DNA from: Lachnospiraceae bacterium
GTDB taxonomy: Bacteria; Bacillota; Clostridia; Lachnospirales; Lachnospiraceae
Assembly: GCA_003519685.1 (NCBI GenBank)
Contig: DOWG01000107.1
Span: 652-8,936 of the forward strand
DNA: 8,285 nt
Reading direction: 5' to 3'
Positions 1-6,498 of this stretch are shown here, in pieces. A program made the position numbers and the translations under genes. The notes beneath the pieces are model-generated. The model was not told the DNA's origin, made no database searches, and was given only the letters and a program-made list of their open reading frames with translations. The stretch's first letter is position 1. Each line of letters opens with the position of its first letter.

Positions 1-154
1 AAATCATAGAATATCCAGATCCCGCATATTCCGGCAGAAAAAGAAGAAAATGCCACAGAAGTGCCATAGTTCCCCATTATTATAAAGCAAGAATTTATCA
101 GTTATGTCTGGAATTGGACGAATTTGTATATCTTACATGTCTGCTTTGTCATGG

Positions 155-161
155 AAAGGGG
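155..161 (+). promoter_or_regulatory. Ribosome binding site that sets a TTG start at 169
   Basis: AAAGGGG lies 7 bases before an in-frame TTG at 169. The earlier in-frame ATGs at 124 and 151 have no comparable purine-rich site at the right distance. Starting at 169 also puts a Lys-Lys pair directly before the hydrophobic stretch, as expected for a signal peptide. No convincing sigma-A promoter was found in 1-154; TTGGAC at 113-118 has no good -10 at a normal distance. Confidence 0.65.
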
Positions 162-168
162 TATTTAC

Positions 169-2934
169 TTGAAAAAAACGTATTTAAATAAAATGCTAAT
201 CTTTTTACTCTTATTGTGCCTGATCCTTCCGCGGGGATTGCCTGAGATTAAGGTGAAAGCTTCACAGACCGGAACGATTACGGCCAATTCACTCAATGTG
301 AGGTCGAAACCGTCCACGGCATCCGACAAGGTTCAGCTGTCCGGAGCGGATGTATATCTAACAAAGGGAGAAACCGTTACCATTCTAAAGGAAGATGGGG
401 ATTGGTATTATGTTTCTCTGAAATTTAATGGCAAAACAGTAAAAGGTTATGTACATAGTGATTTTGTTAAAGTGAAAGAGACACCGAAGTCCACACCAAA
501 ACCGACGCCGAAGCCCACACCGAAACCAACACCGAAGCCAACGGTGACCCCGACACCGGGCACCGCGGATTCGGGAGAGATTGTAAAAAAGGTTACGGTT
601 AAGGGTAAGGTAAAAGCAAACTCGTTAAATGTCCGCAGTGGTCCGGGGACCACCTACCCTAAGGTCGGCGGTCTTGTGACGGGACAGAGCGTTACTGTTA
701 TAAATGAGGCTCTCAGCGATTCGGAAAAATGGTATGCAGTTACTTTTTCGGATGGGAAACAGACGATTTCCGGATACGTATTGAGCCTGTATATTGAGCC
801 GGATTATACGAAGGCAATCAAAGGTGAGGTTGGAGTCAGCAAGGCAAAGATTCGTTCCTCTGCCGGCAGTAAGGCCTCCTACCTGAAAAATAAGGCAGGC
901 AACATCATATCCTTAAAAAAGGGAAAGAACGTATCCATAGTTGGCGAAAAAATTGTCGGAAAGGAAAAGTGGTATAAGTTTACCTTTACATCTGAGGATA
1001 AAAAGAAGACTGGATACGCCCCGGCAAGTCAGATCTTATTTCGTAAAACGGTGAAGGAACCGACAAAGGCTCCGACACCGACACCAAAGCCAACCAACAA
1101 ACCGACAAAAGCGCCGACACCTACGGAGGCACCTACGCCGACGAAGAAACCGGAAGCTTCTGTGACACCAACGCCGGCGCCGAAGCCAACGAAGGCACCC
1201 ACACCGACGCCGGAACCGACAAAGGCACCGACACCTACGCCGACGAAGGCACCGACACCTACGGAAGCACCTGCAGATGATATCCTGACCGTCGCGAATG
1301 TGGAAATCCATCGTAATATTACCTCCCCGCTGAACGGCTATGTGTGCAATACAATTTATCTGAATGTCATGGATAATATATTGGCCAGCCAGAATATGCT
1401 GTTGGACAACAAGAATGAAATCGTGGTAATAAATAACGGGCAAAAGGTAACCGTAACCGGTGATGTATCCGTTGATAATGTGGTTTGGTATAAGATAACC
1501 TTTTCCTATAATTATCAGATTCTAAGCGGATTCGTTCGGGCGGAATACATCTATATCGGAGAGGAGCGGCCGGTATCCGACGACAGTGTTACGATCCCGG
1601 GTGGCACAGTTACGCCGACCCCGACGCCGATTACCGGAGATCCGGCGAACCTTGATTTTGAGGTTCAGCTGGCGTTGGAGAATTTTCCGGAAAGCTACAA
1701 GGCATCTCTCCGGCAATTGCACGCACAATATCCAAACTGGATTTTCAAAGCATACCATACGGGTCTGTATTGGGATACTGTAATCGCGGAAGAAAATGTA
1801 CCGGCTCGAAATTTAATACCGAACAATAAGAGTGTTGAATGGAAATCCTTAATGGAGGGAGCCTATAACTGGAAGAACGATACGTTTATTGTCTTTGACG
1901 GTTCCACCTGGGTAACGGCATCCAAGGAAGCGATTGAATACTATATGGATCCAAGAAACTTCCTTACAACAGAGTGCATTTTCCAGTTCGAACTGCTGAA
2001 ATATCAGGAGAATTATCAGAATATTACAGGAATAGAAAGTATTTTAAAAGGTACCGCAATGTCGAATGCATATTATTCCTTTCTGGATGAGAGCGGCATG
2101 CAAAGGAGTTATTCCTATGGAGAGACGTTCCTGGAAGCCGCAAAATATTCCGGGGTAAGCCCATATCATTTGGCTTCCAGAGTAAAGCAGGAAGTCGTAA
2201 CCGGACCCTATACCCTAAGCGGCAGCGTATCCGGAACCTATCCGGGTTATGAAGGGTACTATAATTTCTATAATATTGGAGCGAATGATAGTGCCGGCGG
2301 CGGTGCCATTAAAAATGGATTGAAATTTGCTAAGAATGGCACGACCAATGCAGCTACCAATGCGCTCTATATGATACCATGGACCAACCCTTACCGTGCC
2401 ATCGTGGGAGGCTCTTATTTTCTGGGGAACGGTTATATCAACCGCGGGCAGGATACGATCTACCTGCAGAAGTTTAATGTTACCCCGAAGTCTACCTACT
2501 ACCATCAATATATGACTAATGTAGAGGCACCCTGGGCGGAGGGACGGAAGGTGAGCGCCGCGTATCTCAATATGACGGATACCCCGATTGTATTTTCTAT
2601 ACCGGTTTATCTGAATATGCCGTCACAGCCTGCGCCGCGGCCGACGACGAAGTTTAATCCGAACAATCGTCTGAAGAGTTTAAAGGTACTGGATATGAAT
2701 GCAAAGGAACTTACTATTACACCAACCTTTAGCCAGACCGAATATAATTATTTCCTCATTGTTCCGGAGGAGGTTACGACAATCGAAATCAAAGCCGCCA
2801 CGGTAAGTAAAAAGGCGACCCTTGGAGGCGGAGGATTTGTACAGTTAGCGGATGGCAACAATGAAATTGTAATACCGGTCATTGCCGAAAATGGCGATGT
2901 CGCCGAATACACGATTAATATTGTAAGAGAATAA
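169..2934 (+). CDS. Secreted beta-N-acetylglucosaminidase with SH3b repeats and a C-terminal cadherin-like domain
   Basis: This 921-residue protein is probably an exported autolysin that cleaves the N-acetylglucosamine-N-acetylmuramic acid backbone of peptidoglycan. Residues 1-31 form a signal peptide (LKK, hydrophobic 9-20, likely cleavage after Val-Lys-Ala31). Four SH3b-like domains follow at about 33-102, 143-210, 218-293 and 372-464. The first two carry the typical SLNVRS motif and all end in a GYV/GFV-like strand; the fourth is the most diverged. Pro/Thr-rich linkers lie at about 105-130 and 298-368. The catalytic region, about 495-810, has FPESY (506-510), YPNW, a likely catalytic Glu675 in SRVKQEVV, and YNFYNIGA (698-705), as in LytD/GH73-type glucosaminidases. 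Residues 835-921 resemble the cadherin-like beta-sandwich (PF12733-type). SH3b domains probably bind the wall. The start is TTG. Family and domain order look secure; the exact GH family and the catalytic residue are by-eye inference. A terminator follows. Confidence 0.85.
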   Translation: MKKTYLNKMLIFLLLLCLILPRGLPEIKVKASQTGTITANSLNVRSKPSTASDKVQLSGADVYLTKGETVTILKEDGDWYYVSLKFNGKTVKGYVHSDFVKVKETPKSTPKPTPKPTPKPTPKPTVTPTPGTADSGEIVKKVTVKGKVKANSLNVRSGPGTTYPKVGGLVTGQSVTVINEALSDSEKWYAVTFSDGKQTISGYVLSLYIEPDYTKAIKGEVGVSKAKIRSSAGSKASYLKNKAGNIISLKKGKNVSIVGEKIVGKEKWYKFTFTSEDKKKTGYAPASQILFRKTVKEPTKAPTPTPKPTNKPTKAPTPTEAPTPTKKPEASVTPTPAPKPTKAPTPTPEPTKAPTPTPTKAPTPTEAPADDILTVANVEIHRNITSPLNGYVCNTIYLNVMDNILASQNMLLDNKNEIVVINNGQKVTVTGDVSVDNVVWYKITFSYNYQILSGFVRAEYIYIGEERPVSDDSVTIPGGTVTPTPTPITGDPANLDFEVQLALENFPESYKASLRQLHAQYPNWIFKAYHTGLYWDTVIAEENVPARNLIPNNKSVEWKSLMEGAYNWKNDTFIVFDGSTWVTASKEAIEYYMDPRNFLTTECIFQFELLKYQENYQNITGIESILKGTAMSNAYYSFLDESGMQRSYSYGETFLEAAKYSGVSPYHLASRVKQEVVTGPYTLSGSVSGTYPGYEGYYNFYNIGANDSAGGGAIKNGLKFAKNGTTNAATNALYMIPWTNPYRAIVGGSYFLGNGYINRGQDTIYLQKFNVTPKSTYYHQYMTNVEAPWAEGRKVSAAYLNMTDTPIVFSIPVYLNMPSQPAPRPTTKFNPNNRLKSLKVLDMNAKELTITPTFSQTEYNYFLIVPEEVTTIEIKAATVSKKATLGGGGFVQLADGNNEIVIPVIAENGDVAEYTINIVRE
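481..558 (+). repeat. Pro/Thr/Lys linker repeat (T-P-K-P units)
   Basis: Codons for alternating Thr-Pro-Lys-Pro give a 12-base periodic repeat with synonymous drift at third positions. It encodes an extended linker between the first and second SH3b-like domains. Such tracts act as wall-spanning spacers and can change length by slippage. Confidence 0.85.
1060..1272 (+). repeat. Long Pro/Thr/Ala/Lys linker repeat (PTKAPTPT units)
   Basis: About 71 codons of PTKAPTPT-like units separate the third and fourth SH3b-like domains. An 18-base exact direct repeat, AAGGCACCGACACCTACG, occurs at 1222 and again at 1246, giving a local period of 24 bases. The rest is imperfect. The product is a flexible, probably extended spacer, and the array could vary in length between strains. 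Confidence 0.85.
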
Positions 2935-2966
2935 AAAGCTTTGCCGACACAGATATTAGCAGGCTT

Positions 2967-3011
2967 GAATCCGGCCGCGGGTAATCGAACCTGTCGGCCG
3001 GATTTCATTTT
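2967..3011 (+). terminator. Rho-independent terminator after the glucosaminidase gene
   Basis: AATCCGGCCG (2968-2977) and CGGCCGGATT (2995-3004) form a perfect 10-bp GC-rich stem. It can be extended inward by about five pairs (CGGGT with ACCTG, one G-U, after a one-base bulge) around the loop AATCGA. The stem is followed by TTTCATTTTC, a T-rich but interrupted tract. It starts 33 bases after the stop codon and should separate the two left-hand genes transcriptionally. Confidence 0.8.
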
Positions 3012-3046
3012 CAGGAAAATTAGTTAAGGCATGATCCAGGATTCTG

Positions 3047-3055
3047 TGCTATGAT
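3047..3055 (+). promoter_or_regulatory. Possible extended -10 promoter element for the cohesin-like gene
   Basis: TG-C-TATGAT matches the extended -10 form. No good TTGACA-like -35 sits 16-18 bases upstream. It lies just after the terminator and about 90 bases before the next start codon, where a promoter is expected. The call is tentative. Confidence 0.3.
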
Positions 3056-3071
3056 GGAGAAAAGACAGAAT

Positions 3072-3102
3072 GAGCTTGCGTCAGCGTGGCACCCGCAGGC
3101 TC
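3072..3102 (+). other. Hairpin in the 5' leader of the cohesin-like gene
   Basis: GAGCTTGCG (3072-3080) pairs with CGCAGGCTC (3094-3102) to give a 9-bp stem with one G-U pair and a 13-base loop. An A-rich run (3113-3119) follows rather than a T tract, so it is not a terminator on the + strand. ATGGAG (3051-3059 region) and CTCCAT (3100-3105 region) could form a competing pairing. The function is unknown; it may be a leader structure or mRNA stabiliser. Confidence 0.4.
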
Positions 3103-3143
3103 CATGATGCGTAAAAAAAGCCGCGCAGAAATGAGGATACCAT

Positions 3144-4385
3144 ATGAGAAAAGCAGGAAAATACATAGGAACGATACTATTTGCCTTGCTCGCAGGGATA
3201 TTCTTTACAACCAAACCGGTTCAGGCAGCGAGCGCGGAGATTGAAATTGGCGCCGATACGAAGGAAGTAACGGCAGGCGATGATTTTTTTGTCTATGTCT
3301 GTATTACCTCGGATACCATGTTCGGTGATTTTGAGGCAAATCTTACCTATGATGATGAACTCATCGAATATACCAAAGGACCTTCTGCAATAACCGGAAG
3401 CAGCGGTTTTCTTAAGATCTCCGATTTTGGATTGGCAGAAGGAGATACGAATCGGAAATATACGTTGAAATTTCATGCAACCAAGCCGGGAACCGTTGAG
3501 ATATCCTTCTCGGGCCGTGCTATGGTATATGATTTTGAAACCAGTGATGAAATGTCGGTATCCAGCAATGTTTTAACAATGGAAGTGAAAGCGGCAGCAA
3601 CCGCATCCGATAATGCCTGTTTAAAATCATTAAAAATCAGTCCGGCCCAGCTTACACCGGAGTTTAATAAAACGGTATATGAATATACTACTGAGGTAGC
3701 TTCGGATGTCAGTAAATTAGTGATCGATGCTCTTCCGGAGGATGAAAAAGCAACTGTTAAGATTACCGGTAATGATTTATTAAAAGAAGGGGAAAATAAA
3801 ATTATCGTTACGGTGTTAGCAGAATCGGGAGATGTCATAGAATATACTATAAAGGTAATGCGGGCGATTGCTCCGGAGGGTGAGACATCGGAGGAACCGA
3901 CCATTGCACCGGGCAAGTCCCAAAGCCTTTTTGAAGTGGTTCATTTGGACGGAGAGGTTTATGCTGTTTACAGCGGGAAATATAAATTGGTTACGCCGGG
4001 CAGCGACGTTGCAATTCCGGAGGGTTATGTAAAAGGTGAGGCGATCCTGTCGGATATTTCCGTTACAGCATATTTTCCGGAAGAGAATATGGACAGTGAT
4101 TTTTATCTGATTTATGCGGAAAATGAATTCGGGGAACAAGGCTTTTATCTATATGATAAAATCGAAAAGACGCTGCAGCGTTATGCCCCAGAGAACTTTA
4201 AGGGTTCCTCCCATGCGGCTGACACCGAAGATAAGGATAGCATGCAGGCGAAAAAATATCGTGCAAATCTTACGAAAGCAGCCGTGGTAATCGCGATTCT
4301 TGCCGCCCTGAGCGCTTCTCTATGCATTGCGCTCATCCGCCTGTATATGAAGCGGAAGGGATCAAAAGAGGAAGATCTGGATTAA
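3144..4385 (+). CDS. Membrane-anchored surface protein with cohesin-like and cadherin-like domains
   Basis: This 413-residue protein should be exported and held in the membrane by its C-terminus. Residues 1-28 form a signal peptide ending Val-Gln-Ala28. Residues about 31-149 resemble a cohesin-type beta sandwich: an early VTAGDDFFVYV strand, the FEANLTYDDELIEY strand pair, and a late GTVEISFSG strand. Residues 159-240 are a cadherin-like beta-sandwich domain (LKSLKISP near the start, EYTIKVMR at the end), matching the C-terminal domain of the upstream glucosaminidase. Residues about 262-350 form a further Tyr-rich beta domain that I do not recognise. A transmembrane helix lies at about 378-400, followed by a short charged cytoplasmic tail. 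No catalytic motif is visible, so a binding or scaffold role is likely. The start is fixed by GAGGA at 3133-3137, 6 bases before ATG. No terminator is obvious after the stop. The cohesin assignment is by fold pattern and less certain than the cadherin-like one. Confidence 0.8.
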   Translation: MRKAGKYIGTILFALLAGIFFTTKPVQAASAEIEIGADTKEVTAGDDFFVYVCITSDTMFGDFEANLTYDDELIEYTKGPSAITGSSGFLKISDFGLAEGDTNRKYTLKFHATKPGTVEISFSGRAMVYDFETSDEMSVSSNVLTMEVKAAATASDNACLKSLKISPAQLTPEFNKTVYEYTTEVASDVSKLVIDALPEDEKATVKITGNDLLKEGENKIIVTVLAESGDVIEYTIKVMRAIAPEGETSEEPTIAPGKSQSLFEVVHLDGEVYAVYSGKYKLVTPGSDVAIPEGYVKGEAILSDISVTAYFPEENMDSDFYLIYAENEFGEQGFYLYDKIEKTLQRYAPENFKGSSHAADTEDKDSMQAKKYRANLTKAAVVIAILAALSASLCIALIRLYMKRKGSKEEDLD

Positions 4386-4428
4386 TTGCCGGGGAAGGGT
4401 TTCGGATGAGATGATATCCTGTTCGCTA

Positions 4429-4456
4429 TTGACAAATGGATTATACCTGTTATACT
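4429..4456 (+). promoter_or_regulatory. Sigma-A promoter of the regulator-mcsA-mcsB-clpC operon
   Basis: A perfect -35 TTGACA (4429-4434) and a -10 TATACT (4451-4456) are separated by 16 bases. TG at 4448-4449 gives an extended -10. Transcription should start near 4462-4465, inside the palindrome. This is a strong promoter that would need repression, which fits the overlapping operator. No CtsR-type GGTCAAA direct repeat is present in 4386-4508. Confidence 0.8.
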
Positions 4457-4475
4457 ATGAATATAACAGATATAA
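4441..4475. promoter_or_regulatory. Large palindromic operator over the -10 and start site
   Basis: TTATACCTGTTATA (4441-4454) is the reverse complement of the right arm (4462-4475) at 13 of 14 positions, with a 7-base spacer CTATGAA. The inner 8 bp (CTGTTATA / TATAACAG) are perfect. The centre, 4458, lies between the -10 and the expected start site, so a dimeric repressor bound here would block RNA polymerase. The best candidate ligand is the GntR-family protein encoded immediately downstream. Confidence 0.75.
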
Positions 4476-4496
4476 CTCACGAACCTATTTGTAAAT

Positions 4497-4502
4497 GAGG
4501 TG
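4497..4502 (+). promoter_or_regulatory. Ribosome binding site that sets an ATG start at 4509
   Basis: GAGGTG sits 6 bases before ATG at 4509. A GTG at 4500 is also in frame but lies inside this Shine-Dalgarno sequence and has no site of its own, so it is unlikely to be the start. Confidence 0.7.
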
Positions 4503-4508
4503 CAGCCA

Positions 4509-4883
4509 ATGTATGTAGAAATTGATTTTAACAGTGATGAAGCGATTTATATACAATTGAGGAATCAGATCATCTATGGAATCGCTACTTCGCAGATTCA
4601 AGAAGGCGATAACCTTCCATCGGTAAGGGAGCTGGCAGATCATATTGGCATCAATATGCATACGGTCAATAAAGCGTATACCATTTTAAAGCAGGAGGGA
4701 TATGTTAAATTAGACCGTAGAAAAGGTGCTGTTATTGCCATTGATATTAATAAATTACAGGCTTTGGAAGAAATGAAGGAGAGCCTTCGTTTTATCCTTG
4801 CAGAAGCAATATGCAAGAATATCAGTTGTAAGGAGGTCCATGAGATTATTGATCAGATATTTGAAGAATTTGAAAGGGGGTAA
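4509..4883 (+). CDS. GntR-family (YtrA-like) transcriptional regulator at the head of the clpC operon
   Basis: This 124-residue DNA-binding protein probably represses its own operon. An N-terminal winged helix-turn-helix covers about residues 10-78: AIYIQLRNQI, the GntR signature LPSVRELA (36-43), the recognition helix near INMHTVNKAY (48-57), and the wing LDRRKGAV (68-75). Only about 45 residues follow, mostly helical, too short for the FadR or UbiC effector domains, which places it with the small YtrA-like group. YtrA regulators usually precede ABC transporter genes; here the next gene is mcsA, 5 bp away, so it holds the place CtsR has in Bacillus. It has no CtsR-like sequence features. The wing carries Arg70-Arg71 instead of the usual RGKG. 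The palindrome at 4441-4475 is its probable binding site. Effector or stress signal is not evident from sequence. Family call is firm; the control of clpC is inferred from position. Confidence 0.88.
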   Translation: MYVEIDFNSDEAIYIQLRNQIIYGIATSQIQEGDNLPSVRELADHIGINMHTVNKAYTILKQEGYVKLDRRKGAVIAIDINKLQALEEMKESLRFILAEAICKNISCKEVHEIIDQIFEEFERG

Positions 4884-4888
4884 TTCTT

Positions 4889-5434
4889 GTGCTATGTGAT
4901 AAATGTCGAAAGAGGGATGCAAAAGTATTGTACACCGAGATTATAAACGGAGTGAAGAAGGAACAGCATCTTTGCGAAGAATGTGCAGCCAATTATACGA
5001 CCTTTCAAATGGAAAAGCCGTTTCTAAACAGCGAATTTTCTTTGGGAGACTTGCTTTCTACTTTATTTGATAATCACCCTGCATCGGATACTAAGAATCC
5101 CGTTCCGAATATACCCGATCTGGTATGCAGCAAATGCAAAATGACCTATGAGGAATTTTTACAAAAGGGAAGGTTTGGATGTGCCGAATGCTACCGCAGC
5201 TTTAACAGCCAGTTAGGCAGGATGCTGAAGGGAATACAAGGGGCTGAGGTCCATACGGGAAAACGTCCGAAGGGATATGTTACTTCAACGGACCGTATCC
5301 TGAAAGATCTGTCCGAAACCGAGAAGCTGTCCTTAAAGCTTCAGGAAGCAATTGAAAAGGAAGAGTTTGAAGAGGCGGCAAGGCTGAGGGATCTGATCAA
5401 GCAATTGAAGAAGGAGGAGATCGGCAATGCTTAA
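4889..5434 (+). CDS. mcsA: McsA, zinc-binding activator of the protein-arginine kinase McsB
   Basis: This 181-residue cytoplasmic protein is the adaptor and activator of McsB. Four CxxC pairs are visible: Cys3/Cys6 and Cys29/Cys32 near the N-terminus, then Cys80/Cys83 and Cys98/Cys101, consistent with two zinc-binding modules. The C-terminus, about 144-178, is a UVR motif (LKLQEAIEKEEFEEAARLRD), a coiled hairpin shared with UvrB/UvrC and the ClpC M-domain. For that reason automatic annotation often calls such genes UvrB/UvrC-like. In known systems McsA binds McsB and stimulates arginine phosphorylation, and thiol or metal stress acts through its cysteines. The start is GTG, with AGGGGG inside the end of the preceding gene, 8 bases upstream. 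Its end overlaps mcsB by 8 bases, suggesting translational coupling. Length and all motifs are normal for the family. Confidence 0.93.
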   Translation: MLCDKCRKRDAKVLYTEIINGVKKEQHLCEECAANYTTFQMEKPFLNSEFSLGDLLSTLFDNHPASDTKNPVPNIPDLVCSKCKMTYEEFLQKGRFGCAECYRSFNSQLGRMLKGIQGAEVHTGKRPKGYVTSTDRILKDLSETEKLSLKLQEAIEKEEFEEAARLRDLIKQLKKEEIGNA

Positions 5435-6461
5435 ATGGTATGAACAAAATGTTCCGGATAATGATGTTGTCATCTCCAGCCGTGTCAGATTGGCAAGAAA
5501 CCTGGAGAGCTACCCGTTCTCCGGCAAGCTTAACGAGGATCAGGCAGTCACCCTGGTGAATGAGGTGAAGCAAATTACACCCAGCCTTTCGGAGGAGGAC
5601 AGCCGGAAGTATTATGCCTGCAATATCAGTACCTTAAGTGACATTGATAAATCTGCTATGGTAGAACGTCATATCGTAAGTCCGCTGCTGGCGGCAAAGG
5701 AGCAGACGACAGGGTTAATTCTATCCGAGGATGAAACCGTAAGTATTATGATAAATGAGGAGGACCATGTTCGGATTCAGACGATTATCGGCGGCATGAA
5801 TTTGGATCAGGCTTATGAGCTGGCGGATAAAATTGACGATGTGGCTTATGATAAATTACATTTTGCCTATGATGAAAAATATGGATACCTTACGGAATGT
5901 CCGACGAATGCCGGAACCGGAATGCGGGCTTCCTGTATGGTGTTCCTGCCGGCGCTTAGCTCTGCAAGATTGATTCAGAAGCTGATTGAAGAGGTGGGGA
6001 AATACGGCATGACCATCCGCGGGATTTACGGAGAAGGCTCGAAGAGCCTCGGCAGTATGTTTCAGATTTCCAATCAAAAAACACTGGGAAACTCGGAAAG
6101 AGAAATTATCGAGAATCTGAAACGAATCGTCGTGCAGGTCGTAAAGCAGGAGAGAAAGAGAAGAGAATATATGTTATCTCTGAATTCGGAGGAGCTTAAG
6201 GATCAGGTTTACCGTACCTACGGTACGCTGAAATATGCAAGACAGATCACTTCTGAGGATGCGATGACGCTGCTGTCCCAGTTGAAATTTGGTATGGACT
6301 GCGAATTAATTAAGTTTGACCGCGAATTTAATATTCATAAATTAATGATGGGAGTTCAGCCCGGCAGTCTTCAATGGACCCTTGGTAAAAATGTGGGAAG
6401 TATGACAAGGGACCAGGTAAGGGCGGAATATATTAGGAATGAATTACCTACAATTATATAG
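5427..6461 (+). CDS. mcsB: McsB, protein-arginine kinase
   Basis: McsB transfers the ATP gamma-phosphate to arginine side chains of damaged proteins, a degradation tag read by ClpC-ClpP. The 344 residues show the phosphagen (guanido) kinase catalytic fold: SSRVRLARN (17-25), the NEEDHVRIQ loop (110-118) with the likely catalytic acidic pair, CPTNAGTGMRAS (158-169) with the conserved Cys158, YGEGSKSLGS (201-210), and SNQKTLG (215-221). The small N-terminal region typical of creatine/arginine kinases is reduced, as usual in McsB. The C-terminal RDQVRA (328-333) matches the RDxxRA motif, which in Bacillus-group McsB forms a phospho-arginine pocket for allosteric activation. The start ATG is preceded by AAGGAGGA at 5411-5418, 8 bases upstream and within mcsA. 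Length is normal and no key residue appears lost. Neighbours mcsA and clpC support the call strongly. Confidence 0.95.
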   Translation: MLKWYEQNVPDNDVVISSRVRLARNLESYPFSGKLNEDQAVTLVNEVKQITPSLSEEDSRKYYACNISTLSDIDKSAMVERHIVSPLLAAKEQTTGLILSEDETVSIMINEEDHVRIQTIIGGMNLDQAYELADKIDDVAYDKLHFAYDEKYGYLTECPTNAGTGMRASCMVFLPALSSARLIQKLIEEVGKYGMTIRGIYGEGSKSLGSMFQISNQKTLGNSEREIIENLKRIVVQVVKQERKRREYMLSLNSEELKDQVYRTYGTLKYARQITSEDAMTLLSQLKFGMDCELIKFDREFNIHKLMMGVQPGSLQWTLGKNVGSMTRDQVRAEYIRNELPTII

Positions 6462-6498
6462 AGGAAGAGCGCTCTGAAATTAGAATGGAGGATACCCT

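Noticed and set aside
124..168. ATG start of the glucosaminidase at 124
   Set aside because: It lacks a Shine-Dalgarno site and would add a 15-residue extension before a normal signal peptide; the TTG at 169 is better supported.
1036..1443. Reverse-strand open frame rich in Arg and Cys
   Set aside because: It is the antisense of the Pro/Thr repeat linker; its composition is explained by the repeat codons and it has no start signal or recognisable domain.
2943..3004. tRNA-like GGTTCGATTACCC on the reverse strand
   Set aside because: It resembles a T-arm, but the 5-bp T-stem does not pair properly, there is no D-arm, anticodon arm or acceptor stem, and the bases belong to the terminator hairpin.
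4386..4428. Possible terminator after the cohesin-like gene
   Set aside because: Only a 4-bp GGAT/ATCC pairing is found, with no T tract. I cannot support a terminator, so read-through into the next operon remains possible.
4500..4508. GTG start of the GntR regulator at 4500
   Set aside because: It overlaps the Shine-Dalgarno sequence GAGGTG that serves the ATG at 4509, and has no own site upstream.
4889..5434. DNA repair role (UvrB/UvrC) for the 181-residue protein
   Set aside because: Only the short UVR motif is shared. The four CxxC pairs and the position before mcsB identify it as McsA.
6466..6475. Palindrome AGAGCGCTCT between mcsB and clpC
   Set aside because: Only 10 bp with no loop and no T tract, so not a terminator. 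The 37-bp gap has no promoter; chance or a weak local structure is more likely.
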